Assembly: GCA_903930535.1 (NCBI GenBank)
Contig: CAIYYX010000209.1
Location: forward strand, 1 to 38,190
Reading direction: 5' to 3'
Length of the DNA stretch: 38,190 bases
From: an uncultured Sterolibacterium sp.
Lineage (GTDB): Bacteria; Pseudomonadota; Gammaproteobacteria; Burkholderiales; Rhodocyclaceae
The position numbers and the translations under genes are program-made. Within the stretch, counting starts at the first letter, position 1, and each line of letters opens with the position of its first letter. A model generated the notes under the pieces. That model was given only the letters and a program-made list of their open reading frames with translations, was not told where the DNA came from and did not search any database. Shown one piece after another: positions 26,039 to 33,950 of the stretch.

Positions 26039-27304
26039 ATGAAAACGAGATTGCACAGAAAGGTGTTCGGACCGACGCTTCTTCTCTGGTGGGCTCTTCT
26101 GAGCGCACTGTCGGCAACCTGCTATGCCCAGGAAACACTGCGCATCGGCGTACTCTATCCCAAGACAGGAATTTATTCCGGTCTCGGACCGATGCATCTT
26201 AACGGCCTGCAGATGGCGATTGACGACAAAGGCAAGGTCTTGGGCAAGACGCCCGAAGTCATCATTCGCGACAATGGCACGGATGTGAACAAGGCCGTGA
26301 CCGCGGCGAGGGAACTCATCGTCAATGAGAAGGTGCATGTCTTGATCGGCGCCATCAATACCCCGGTCAACAACGCTGTCGCGGCTTTGGCCGATGAGTA
26401 CAAGATCCCGTTTCTCTACCCTTCGGGCGGATCGGTCTTCATGTCCGGAATCGCCAAGGACACCGCCTATCCAAAAGGCACCGTCAAGGCCAATCCCCAT
26501 CCCTACATGATTTATACGTGGCTAGATAGCGTGCAGCGCGGTTTTGCCGCGCTCGACGTTGCCGAGATGTACGGCCAGCGCTGGTATTTCGTAGGGACCG
26601 ATTATGAGCACGGCCATGAGGCCGTCGGATTTGCGCAGAAGGCGCTGACCGAGAAGTATGGCGACGCCTTCAAGGTCGTGGGCGAATCCTGGGCCAAGCA
26701 GGGTGAGGTCAATTACACCTCCGCGATCACCAATGCCATGGCCGCCAAGGCCGATGTGGTGTTCGTGATTCTGCCGGGACAGTTCGTGCAGTTTCAAAAA
26801 CAGGCTGCTTCCATGGGCCTGACCAAGTCATCGCATATCCACTGGTCCTATGGTGAGCGCTCTTCCGCTTCCGCTGCGGGCGAGGCAGCCTATGGCGTCA
26901 CTGCGACGGTCGACTTCGTGGAGAATAATCCCGACTGGAAACTGTCGAATGATTTCGCCAAGCGTTACCAAAAGCGTTTCGGCGACTGGCCCGGCTGGCC
27001 ATCGACCAGCACCTATCAAGGAACCCGTTTGTTCCTCATGGCTATCGAGAAAGCCGGCAGCGTAGACAGTGCCAAAATCATGAAAGCGATTCAGGGCCTC
27101 GAGGATCCCAATCCCATCACCGGGCGTCCTTACCTGGTCCGCGCTTGCGACCAGAAATCGGTTCAGCCTCTCTACACGGTGGCATGGACCAAGTCTGAAG
27201 AATACGCACCTGGCTATTGGAAAATCCTCAAGAAGTTCGGTCAGCCGCAAGATGCCATGCTGCCCTGCGCCATCAAGGCCAATTACGACAAGATGAAATA
27301 TTGA
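26039..27304 (+). CDS. Branched-chain amino acid/aromatic acid ABC transporter substrate-binding protein (LivK-type)
   Basis: A 421-residue periplasmic binding protein of the HAAT family. The signal peptide has an Arg/Lys start and hydrophobic core (GPTLLLWWALLSALSA) ending CYA before QETLRIGVLYPKTG. The body shows the type I fold pattern (IIRDNGTDVNKAVTAARELI). Relatives bind leucine-type amino acids or, in aromatic degraders, benzoate-like acids. ATG 26039 has GTGAGG upstream; the frame is open from 25988. It heads the five-gene Liv transporter set within the CoA-ligase operon, so an aromatic or acyl substrate is likely. Confidence 0.93.
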   Translation: MKTRLHRKVFGPTLLLWWALLSALSATCYAQETLRIGVLYPKTGIYSGLGPMHLNGLQMAIDDKGKVLGKTPEVIIRDNGTDVNKAVTAARELIVNEKVHVLIGAINTPVNNAVAALADEYKIPFLYPSGGSVFMSGIAKDTAYPKGTVKANPHPYMIYTWLDSVQRGFAALDVAEMYGQRWYFVGTDYEHGHEAVGFAQKALTEKYGDAFKVVGESWAKQGEVNYTSAITNAMAAKADVVFVILPGQFVQFQKQAASMGLTKSSHIHWSYGERSSASAAGEAAYGVTATVDFVENNPDWKLSNDFAKRYQKRFGDWPGWPSTSTYQGTRLFLMAIEKAGSVDSAKIMKAIQGLEDPNPITGRPYLVRACDQKSVQPLYTVAWTKSEEYAPGYWKILKKFGQPQDAMLPCAIKANYDKMKY

Positions 27305-27321
27305 GACAGTCTCAGGTCTAA

Positions 27322-27350
27322 GGACTCCCTCGATGGCCTCGAGGGAGTCC
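27322..27350 (+). terminator. Perfect 12-bp stem-loop between the binding protein and ATPase genes
   Basis: GGACTCCCTCGA and TCGAGGGAGTCC pair perfectly around TGGCC. No U-tract follows, so it probably protects the upstream mRNA 3' end or only partly terminates. This would allow more binding protein than membrane components. Confidence 0.75.
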
Positions 27351-27378
27351 AACCTCACTCCGGGTTGATCTATTCTCC

Positions 27379-28131
27379 ATGCAGACAGACGCCGCGATTC
27401 TAGAGGTGCACAATGTGACGCGCCAGTTCGGCGGCCTGACTGCCGTGAACAAGGTCAGCCTGAGCCTGGTGCCAGGCGAAATACGCGCATTGATCGGACC
27501 CAATGGCGCCGGCAAAACCAGCCTCTTCAATCTGATCAGCGGCGTGCTGCCCTGCTCATCGGGACAGATCCGCTTCAAGGGCGAGGACATCACCCATCTG
27601 CCCTCTTACCGGCGCTTCAAGCTGGGCATGGGGCGCTCTTTCCAGATCGTCAATCTGTTCGCCGACCTGACCGTCGAAGAAAACGTGCGCATCGCCGTGC
27701 AGGCAGCGCTGAAACGCACCACCCACCCCTTCGAATGGATCGATCACAAGGCCGTCCTGCAGAGAATGCAGGATGTTCTGGCGCAATTCAATTGGATCAA
27801 GGACGCTCAAGCAAAGGCCGGCTCGCTCAATTACGCCGAGCAGAAGAAGCTGGAAACACTGATGGCATTGACTTCGAATCCGGATCTCTTGCTGCTCGAT
27901 GAACCCACGGCAGGGATAGACGAAGAAGATATTGCGCTGATGATAGAGATGATTGTCTCTTCATCCGAGAACCGGACCATTCTGCTCACCGACCACGATA
28001 TCCGCTTCGTCATGAAGATTGCGGATCGGATCACCGTACTCGATCAGGGTGCCATCATCGCCGAAGGCACGCCGGAGGAGATCGCCGCCAATCCGCTGGT
28101 GGACGAGGTCTACTTCGGAGGGAGCCGCTGA
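27379..28131 (+). CDS. livG: ABC transporter ATP-binding protein LivG-type
   Basis: A 250-residue ATPase of the HAAT importer. Walker A is GPNGAGKTS, Walker B is LLLLDEPTAGID, and the switch His is in LLTDHDIRF. The ABC signature, normally LSYGxQ, reads LNYAEQKKLE, so the Ser and Gly are both replaced. The C-terminal EGTPEEIAANPLVDEVYFGG is typical of LivG. The stop is immediately before the livF start. Confidence 0.94.
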   Translation: MQTDAAILEVHNVTRQFGGLTAVNKVSLSLVPGEIRALIGPNGAGKTSLFNLISGVLPCSSGQIRFKGEDITHLPSYRRFKLGMGRSFQIVNLFADLTVEENVRIAVQAALKRTTHPFEWIDHKAVLQRMQDVLAQFNWIKDAQAKAGSLNYAEQKKLETLMALTSNPDLLLLDEPTAGIDEEDIALMIEMIVSSSENRTILLTDHDIRFVMKIADRITVLDQGAIIAEGTPEEIAANPLVDEVYFGGSR

Positions 28132-28842
28132 ATGCCGCTGCTCGAACTGGAGGCCCTGCATACCTATTACGGCCTGGCCTACATCCTTCAAGGCGTTTCC
28201 CTTTCCTGCGAGGAAGGCGAGGCGGTTGCCTTGCTGGGACGCAACGGCCAGGGCAAGAGCACTACCATGAAAAGCATCATGTCCCTGGTCATACCGCGGC
28301 GAGGCCAGGTCCTGTTTTCCGGAGCGAATATCGCCGGTTGTGCGCCTCACTCCATTGCCCGCATGGGCATATCCCTGGTGCCGGAGGGACGGCGCATTTT
28401 CCCTGCCTTAAGCGTTCTCGATCATTTGCGGGTGCCGGTCTGTCCGCCGCAGGTGGACCGCGAGGAGCAGATCCGATATGTCTTCGACGTGTTTCCCGAG
28501 TTGCGGGAAAAGATCCATGACAACGCCCGTGGACTGAGCGGCGGACAACAGCAGATGCTGGTGATCGCCCGGGCGCTGATGGTCAAGCCCAGGCTGCTCT
28601 TGCTCGATGAGCCCATGGAGGGGCTGTCGCCGATAGCCGTCAAGCGGGTCATCGAGGCGTTGAAAATCATCAGGGAGACGGGCGTGACGGTTTTCTTTGC
28701 CTCGACGAACTGCGAACTCGCATTCCGCATCGCCAGCCGCGCTTACATTATCGAGAAAGGCCGCATCGTGTATCAAGCAGACCGTGACGAAATGCTGGGA
28801 AACCTGCAGGTTCAGCGTCACTATCTCGGCGTGAGGGGGTAG
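28132..28842 (+). CDS. livF: ABC transporter ATP-binding protein LivF-type
   Basis: A 236-residue ATPase, partner of the LivG-type protein. Walker A is GRNGQGKST, the signature is LSGGQQQ, and Walker B is LLLLDEPMEGLSP. The usual VEQN after Walker B is replaced by ASTNCELAFRI, so the switch position is unusual. The start codon directly follows the livG stop and the stop is 2 bp before livH, so the genes are translated as a unit. Confidence 0.94.
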   Translation: MPLLELEALHTYYGLAYILQGVSLSCEEGEAVALLGRNGQGKSTTMKSIMSLVIPRRGQVLFSGANIAGCAPHSIARMGISLVPEGRRIFPALSVLDHLRVPVCPPQVDREEQIRYVFDVFPELREKIHDNARGLSGGQQQMLVIARALMVKPRLLLLDEPMEGLSPIAVKRVIEALKIIRETGVTVFFASTNCELAFRIASRAYIIEKGRIVYQADRDEMLGNLQVQRHYLGVRG

Positions 28843-28844
28843 CC

Positions 28845-29723
28845 ATGTTGAACGTATTGATCACCCAGTGCCTGAACGGCATCACCATCGGCCTCATCTT
28901 CGCCCTGGTGGCCTTGGGCTTGACCATCGTGCTGGGCCTGATGGGGGTGCTGAACTTCGCCCACGGCTCGTTCTACATGCTCGGCGGCTACATCACCTAT
29001 TTTGTCTTTTCCAGCGTCGGCAACTATTGGCTGGGACTGCTCGCCGCCGTGCTGGTCTGCGGCCTGGTCGGCCTGCTGCTCTTCGCCACCATCGTCCGGC
29101 CTCTGACCAAACGTTCGCCCCTGGAAGCGCTGCTGGCGCTGGTCGGCGTCTCGATGATTTTTCAGCAGGCGGCGCGCACCATCTGGGGTGCCGAACCGAA
29201 GCTGCTGCCCATCCCCTTCGGCAATGTGCACTTCCAGGGCTTGGGTGTGGATTTCTCCTATCCGGTGTACTTCCTCGTCGCGATGGCCATTTCAGCGGTC
29301 GTTCTGGCGGCGATGTCGCTGCTGTTTCGCCATACCGATCTGGGCATCCGCTGCCTGGCGGCCATCCAGGATCACGAGATCGCCTCGGCCATGGGGGTCA
29401 ATGTCGATCGCATCAGTGCCATCATGTTCATGATCGGCATGGCCACAGCCGGGCTGGCCGGCGGCCTGGCGGGGCCGATGTTCTCGGTCTACCCGAACAT
29501 GGGCATCGAACTGATCGGGATGATGTTTGTGATCGCCATCGTCGGCGGCATGGGCAGTATCGGCGGCACGGTGATCGCTGCCACCACCATCGCCATGACC
29601 AAGTCCATCTCGAGCATTTTCATCTCCGGCAATGTCTCCGACATCCTGGCCTTCACCGTTCTGCTGATCATTTTGCTGATCCGGCCGCGCGGCATCATGG
29701 GCATCGCATCGGTGATGGATTGA
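28845..29723 (+). CDS. livH: ABC transporter permease LivH-type
   Basis: A 292-residue inner-membrane permease with about eight hydrophobic segments. The N-terminus LNGITIGLIFALVALGLTIVLG followed by GVLNFAHGSFYMLGGY is the LivH hallmark (quoted in parts), and the cytoplasmic EAA-like loop is near GIRCLAAIQDHEIASAMGV. It ends RPRGIMGIASVMD. The stop TGA shares one base with the livM ATG. Confidence 0.95.
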   Translation: MLNVLITQCLNGITIGLIFALVALGLTIVLGLMGVLNFAHGSFYMLGGYITYFVFSSVGNYWLGLLAAVLVCGLVGLLLFATIVRPLTKRSPLEALLALVGVSMIFQQAARTIWGAEPKLLPIPFGNVHFQGLGVDFSYPVYFLVAMAISAVVLAAMSLLFRHTDLGIRCLAAIQDHEIASAMGVNVDRISAIMFMIGMATAGLAGGLAGPMFSVYPNMGIELIGMMFVIAIVGGMGSIGGTVIAATTIAMTKSISSIFISGNVSDILAFTVLLIILLIRPRGIMGIASVMD

Positions 29724-30703
29724 TGACGAGACCGCAAAAGCCGCTGTTCACGATGGCCATGACGCTCAGCGCAGTCTTGCTGCTGCTCACCCTGCCTGCA
29801 TACTGCGGCCCCTACCTGTCCTATCTGGTGACGCTGGCGCTGATCTTCAGCATCTTCGCTCTCGCCTATGACCTGCTCTTCGGCCATACCGGCATTGTCT
29901 CTTTCGGGCACAGCATTTTTTACGGCATGCCGGCCTACGCCATCGGCATGGTTACCAGCACCGTGCTCAACAACCACAATCCGTTCCTGGTCCTCAGTGT
30001 AGCCCTGGCCACAGGGCTGTTTCTCGGCGCCGCCGTCGGCTTGATATGCAGCTTTTCACGAGGCATTTATCTCGCCATCGTCACCTTTGCCCTGGCGCAG
30101 ATATTCGAGTTGCTCATATTGAGCGACCCGGGCGGGGTCACACTCGGCGAAAACAGCATCACCGGTGTTCGCCCGCCGCCATTCGTTTTCGCCGACCTGT
30201 CGGTGAATCTGTTTTCCGGCACCGGCCTCTACTACCTGACGCTGGCGTTTTTCCTGCTGGTGCTGCTGGGGATTAAGTTGCTGATAGGCTCGCAATGGGG
30301 TCAGGTCTTTCATGCGATCCGTGAGAACGAGGAACGCTTGCTGAGCCTGGGCTACAACACCCGCCCTTACAAAATCCTGGCATTCGCATTGTCGGGCGGG
30401 ATATCCGCCATTGCCGGTAGCATGATGGCCTTCCTCAACAATGTCGTATCTCCCTCCATGGTGGATTGGCAGATCGGCGCAGAGATTCTCCTGATCACCG
30501 TCCTGGGCGGCGCGGGAACGCTGATAGGACCGGTGCTCGGGGCTTTCGTGGTGGTGTTCACGCAAACCTTTGCCTCTTCCCTGATCGGTGGCGGCAACTG
30601 GGTTTATGTTCTCGGCGGGCTCTACATCGTAGTCGCCATATTTCTGCCCGGCGGCATCATGGCAAAACTGTCAAGCCTGATGCCCAGGCTTTTCCGTCGT
30701 TGA
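29723..30703 (+). CDS. livM: ABC transporter permease LivM-type
   Basis: A 326-residue inner-membrane permease. LLFGHTGIVSFGHSIFYGM is the LivM family signature, and the coupling loop is FHAIRENEERLLSLGYNT. The start is ATG 29723, overlapping the livH stop (TGATG). The same frame is open far upstream inside livH, but that part is out of register with any real protein. The stop again overlaps the next gene's ATG. Confidence 0.95.
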   Translation: MTRPQKPLFTMAMTLSAVLLLLTLPAYCGPYLSYLVTLALIFSIFALAYDLLFGHTGIVSFGHSIFYGMPAYAIGMVTSTVLNNHNPFLVLSVALATGLFLGAAVGLICSFSRGIYLAIVTFALAQIFELLILSDPGGVTLGENSITGVRPPPFVFADLSVNLFSGTGLYYLTLAFFLLVLLGIKLLIGSQWGQVFHAIRENEERLLSLGYNTRPYKILAFALSGGISAIAGSMMAFLNNVVSPSMVDWQIGAEILLITVLGGAGTLIGPVLGAFVVVFTQTFASSLIGGGNWVYVLGGLYIVVAIFLPGGIMAKLSSLMPRLFRR

Positions 30704-31419
30704 TGCGCGCAGCTCCACCATCCCACCGCGCGCTTGTGCGCCAGACTTACGCTCAAGCCGCCACCGTGTCGCAGCAGCGGCCAGCAACTGCCTGCGGACT
30801 TGTTTCCTGCCAGCAAAGCGGCCTGGGTTGCGGTGACCCGACGGCTTTGGCTGACTTGCAGGCCGGAGAATTCGTATTGGATCTGGGCAGCGGTCCCGGC
30901 TTCGACTGTCTCGTCGCAGCCCATTCCGTGGGCCGTAGCGGCCGCGTGATCGGCATTGACCTGACGCCGGAAATGGTCAGCCTGGCTCACCATAATGCGG
31001 CCGCGGCCGGCGTAAGCACGGTCTTGTTCCTGCGCGGAGAGATTGAGCGACTGCCCTTGCGTGACGAAGCATTCGACGTGATCATTTCCAACTGCGTGAT
31101 CAATCTTTGCCCGGACAAGACCGGCGTTTTGGCCGAGGCCTATCGGGTGCTCAGGCCAGGCGGCCGGCTCGCCGTGTCCGACATCGTCGCGCTACGGCCT
31201 TTGCCCGCTGCGATAGTCTCTGATCTGGCGATGTATGTCGGTTGCGTGACAGGAGCGGCAAGCGCAGACGATCTGTCTGCTGCGCTCCATGAAGTTGGTT
31301 TCGCGTCCGTGCGCATAGCCATCCGCGAGGAGAGTCGAAGCTTGATCGGGACTTGGGCTCCCGGCAGGGGTCTTGAGCGTTTCGTCGCCACTGCCGACAT
31401 CGTTGCAAGAAAGCCCTGA
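30703..31419 (+). CDS. ArsM-like SAM-dependent methyltransferase
   Basis: A 238-residue class I methyltransferase. GLGCGDPTALADLQAGEFVL, then DLGSGPG (60-66) and IDLTPEM, form the SAM site. ISNCVINLCPDK and MYVGCVTGA place Cys131 and Cys181 where arsenite methyltransferases bind As(III). The protein is shorter than typical ArsM at the N-terminus, although Cys31, Cys36 and Cys43 occur there. ATG 30703 overlaps the livM stop (TGATG), so it is translationally coupled to the importer and belongs to the rightward operon. It could methylate arsenic or another soft or metabolite substrate. The coupling to an organic-acid transporter is odd for an arsenic gene. Confidence 0.82.
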   Translation: MRAAPPSHRALVRQTYAQAATVSQQRPATACGLVSCQQSGLGCGDPTALADLQAGEFVLDLGSGPGFDCLVAAHSVGRSGRVIGIDLTPEMVSLAHHNAAAAGVSTVLFLRGEIERLPLRDEAFDVIISNCVINLCPDKTGVLAEAYRVLRPGGRLAVSDIVALRPLPAAIVSDLAMYVGCVTGAASADDLSAALHEVGFASVRIAIREESRSLIGTWAPGRGLERFVATADIVARKP

Positions 31420-31427
31420 TCTCTCAG

Positions 31428-31511
31428 CAGCCCGATTCGGCAGCCCGATTCGGCAGCCCGATTCGGCAGCCCGATTCAGCAGCCCGATTCAGCAGCTCGA
31501 TTCAGCAGCCC
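31428..31511. repeat. 13-bp tandem repeat, six units plus a partial
   Basis: Units of CAGCCCGATTCGG or CAGCCCGATTCAG follow head to tail at 31428, 31441, 31454, 31467, 31480 and 31493 (the last with one change), then a partial CAGCCC. The array fills the convergent gap between the methyltransferase stop (31419) and the radical SAM gene and covers the latter's last codons and stop. Confidence 0.95.
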
Positions 31512-32884
31512 TGTGGTCGATACTTCATATTGTAAAGACAGAATGGCATCAACTTGCCGTCGGCCGTGAGCTTGTGCACGCAGCAGCGGCGCGCCCGCTC
31601 CTGGTCGAAGCAAAGCGCATCCATCATGCCGTGAAAGCCGACCGAAAAGAGTTCGGCGCCCTCGAGCACGCTGGCCAGCTGCTCACGCACATCACCATCG
31701 CCACAACCGCAGCCGGCACTGTCACAGCCCAATTGACGCAATAGCACGTCCCAGTCGCTCATCTCTGCAACATGCTTCTTCAGGCGTTCGTCGCCGACCA
31801 AGCGGTTAAGCGGCAGCAGCTTGCCGTCACGATCCACGACAATGTAGGCGAGCAAGCCGCAGCGCGGATCGGGGCAGGACATGGGCATGAGGTCGGCGGC
31901 ACGCAAAGCGCCGCCGCTCTGCGCTTCGATTGCACGCAGGAAGTGGGTCGCCGTGAAGCGCCGGTGGCCCTGCTCCAGTTCACTCGGAAAGCGGCCAGAC
32001 AACACCACCGGCTGGAAGTTGATGCCGGTCAGGCGCTGTTCGGCGGCGAACTGTATCAGTGACCACAGCGCCTGGTCGTTGACGCCGGGCACCACGGTCA
32101 CCGCCAGCACCACCTGCAGGCCGGCGTCACGGCAGTGAATGATGGCTTGCAGTTTCTCGGCGCGCAGGTCGCGGCCGCGAATGAAGACATTCTCCGCGGC
32201 CGCGAGGCCATCCATCTGCAGATAGACGCCGGTGAGTCCCGCCGCGCGCAATTCGATCGCCAGGCGCGGATCGCGGGCGAGCAACAGCCCGTTGCTGTCG
32301 ATCTCCATCTTGCCATATCCAAGATCTCGGGCACCGCGCACAATATCAATGAGATCGGGGTGGAGCGTCGGCTCGCCGCCGGCAAATTGCAGCGGCACTG
32401 GCTGGCCCTCGGTGTCGATCAGGGTCTGCAGAGAACTGAGAACCTGTTCGCGGCTCAACTCAGGACCCTTGGCCGTGGCGTCGGCCAGACACACGGGACA
32501 GGGCAGGTTGCAGCGCGTCGTGATTTCGACGATTGCCAGGCAGGTATGCTGTTCGTGCGCAGGACAAAGACCGCAATCATCCGGGCAACCCTTCGCCTCG
32601 GGCATGGCGACGCGCGCCGGCAGTTTGACGAAACGCGGCGCTTGGCGCATCCGTTCATAGCTGGCAATGTCGGTGGCGATGAGACTCTCGAAGGCGCCGT
32701 GCTCGGGACAGGTCTTCTGCATGACAACGCCGGCCGCGGTTGACAACACCCTGCCGGGAATCGTCAGCAGGCATTGCGGGCACATGCTGATGACATCGTG
32801 GCCGTAACGCAGTCCGGAACGGATGTCGAGCCGCGCGTTTGCCGTCTGAGAGGCTGCGCCTGGCGCGGGCAGGCGGTCGTTCAT
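31502..32884 (-). CDS. Radical SAM enzyme of the Tes/MJ0619-like type
   Basis: A 460-residue protein. The N-terminal Cys region has MCPQC (Cys35, Cys38) and CPEHG (Cys59), then CPDDCGLCPAH (Cys100, 104, 107), then the radical SAM motif CNLPCPVC (Cys125, Cys129, Cys132) in EITTRCNLPCPVCLAD. LQFAGGEPTLHPDL is the SAM-binding GGE motif. The C-terminus is Cys-rich (CDSAGCGCGDGD, RRCCVHK, QGC), fit for auxiliary Fe-S clusters. This layout is that of the archaeal tetraether synthase / pterin methyltransferase MJ0619 group, whose members join or methylate unreactive carbons. The bacterial substrate is unknown. Its ATG overlaps the stop of the 88-aa gene (ATGA). Confidence 0.85.
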   Translation of the reverse strand: MNDRLPAPGAASQTANARLDIRSGLRYGHDVISMCPQCLLTIPGRVLSTAAGVVMQKTCPEHGAFESLIATDIASYERMRQAPRFVKLPARVAMPEAKGCPDDCGLCPAHEQHTCLAIVEITTRCNLPCPVCLADATAKGPELSREQVLSSLQTLIDTEGQPVPLQFAGGEPTLHPDLIDIVRGARDLGYGKMEIDSNGLLLARDPRLAIELRAAGLTGVYLQMDGLAAAENVFIRGRDLRAEKLQAIIHCRDAGLQVVLAVTVVPGVNDQALWSLIQFAAEQRLTGINFQPVVLSGRFPSELEQGHRRFTATHFLRAIEAQSGGALRAADLMPMSCPDPRCGLLAYIVVDRDGKLLPLNRLVGDERLKKHVAEMSDWDVLLRQLGCDSAGCGCGDGDVREQLASVLEGAELFSVGFHGMMDALCFDQERARRCCVHKLTADGKLMPFCLYNMKYRPQGC

Positions 32885-33147
32885 TTGAGTTCGATCATGA
32901 CGCAGGCAAAGACCATGTTGCGCTTGAATGTGCGCAGGTCGAGCGTGTTCAGCGTGACGCTGCGCGACGGCCAGTCCGGCGGGCCCAGTTCATCGCCCGC
33001 ACCCAGGCAGGGTTGGATGTCATTTTCGACCGCCTCAAGGAATGCTGCCTCGGTGGGCATTTCGCTCAGGAACACGATGCGATAGCGATGTTCCGCCACC
33101 GTCTCGATTTTTACTTTCTTCCAGGGCTTGGATGGCAGGGAGATCAT
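32881..33147 (-). CDS. Hypothetical protein, 88 aa
   Basis: I do not recognise this protein. It is small, soluble-looking and has one notable segment with Trp and Pro (GPPDWPSRSVTLNTLDLRTF) and two Cys. ATG 33147 has GGAG at suitable spacing. Its stop overlaps the radical SAM start by 4 bp, and it follows the Cys-rich protein gene by 51 bp, so it is probably a real member of a three-gene leftward operon and may be a small partner or substrate-binding subunit of the radical SAM enzyme. Confidence 0.7.
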   Translation of the reverse strand: MISLPSKPWKKVKIETVAEHRYRIVFLSEMPTEAAFLEAVENDIQPCLGAGDELGPPDWPSRSVTLNTLDLRTFKRNMVFACVMIELK

Positions 33148-33198
33148 GGGAAAGGCTCCGTTTTCAGGTCAGTGACTCCTCGCAGAATCGGCGCGGCA

Positions 33199-33669
33199 TC
33201 AGCCCTTTGCCAACAAAGTCGCGGCTATCTCCGCCGCTCTGGAAGTGTAGCGTTCGCAGCGGGTATAAAGTTGCTCCTTTTCGAACCTGGCCTGGCCTTC
33301 GGGCGTACTGATATCGCAGCCGAGCAACTGCGCGCAATCGCGGCTGCCAAACTCCTTTTCGAAAGTGCGGACCAGCTCATGGGTTGCCGTAAAGGACGCC
33401 TTCACGGACTGTCTCACATTGACGCGGCCCAGCGACAGGCTGATTCCCATAACGGCACCCGTCAGCGCGCCGCAAGGGCCGCAGGTGCTGGACATGCCGC
33501 TGCAGAAGGCAGTCGCCATCTTCGGTATCAGGTCTGAATCGATGCCTTGGGCGCGGGCCAGGGCAGTGACCACGGCCTCGGCACAATACAATCCGGAATC
33601 AAAAGCCTCTTCAGCCAAACGCCTCACGTCGGTCGCAAACTCTGTTGCCTCGGGGCGTTCGGGATTCAT
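33199..33669 (-). CDS. C_GCAxxG_C_C family protein
   Basis: A Cys-rich protein of about 156 residues from ATG 33669. Cys29 (GLYCAEAVV), Cys56, Cys63 and Cys66 (STCGPCGALTGAVMG), Cys112, Cys118 and Cys138 match the family named after its Cys pattern, thought to bind a metal or Fe-S cluster and found mostly in anaerobes. The function is not established. The frame is open to GTG 33741, with another ATG at 33696; none has a good ribosome binding site, so the start is uncertain. It leads the leftward unit with the 88-aa protein and radical SAM genes and lies beside the second control element. Confidence 0.8.
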   Translation of the reverse strand: MNPERPEATEFATDVRRLAEEAFDSGLYCAEAVVTALARAQGIDSDLIPKMATAFCSGMSSTCGPCGALTGAVMGISLSLGRVNVRQSVKASFTATHELVRTFEKEFGSRDCAQLLGCDISTPEGQARFEKEQLYTRCERYTSRAAEIAATLLAKG

Positions 33670-33754
33670 CGTAAAGACAAGCGATAATGATGGCATCCGG
33701 TTCGACTCGAGACGAGGGCATATTTCATAAGCTTGGTTCACAAGTATCCGAAGT

Positions 33755-33815
33755 CCACATTTTTTTGATTCTGGAATTGTTTTGCAAATCGGGTTTGACC
33801 TAGGTCAAAAGAAAT
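33755..33815 (+). promoter_or_regulatory. Shared 60-bp control element, copy 2 (upstream of Bug receptor / Cys-rich protein)
   Basis: This is the partner of copy 1 at 23120-23179, matching at about 52 of 61 positions with one gap when copy 1 is read on the minus strand. Here the palindrome is perfect: TTGACCTAGGTCAA (33795-33808), followed by AAAGAAAT. The word GTAGTACATTA lies at about 33855-33865, as near copy 1. It stands 136 bp before the Bug receptor start, with the Cys-rich protein gene divergent on the other side. Confidence 0.8.
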
Positions 33816-33950
33816 ACACTTATGTACGCGACAAGTTGGTTTGACGGTGGCTGGTAGTACATTACTGGCAAAGAGGATTTGAAATTCAAAAGAGGCTGGC
33901 GGCGCTGCATGCCGCCAGCCATTCAAATAAAGTCCGGGGAGACTGCCATT

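Noticed and set aside
28868..29722. Upstream extension of the livM frame
   Set aside because: It runs through livH in another frame; the overlap TGATG at 29721-29725 marks the true livM start.
31428..31511. CRISPR array
   Set aside because: The units are 13 bp and directly adjacent with no spacers; it is a simple tandem repeat.
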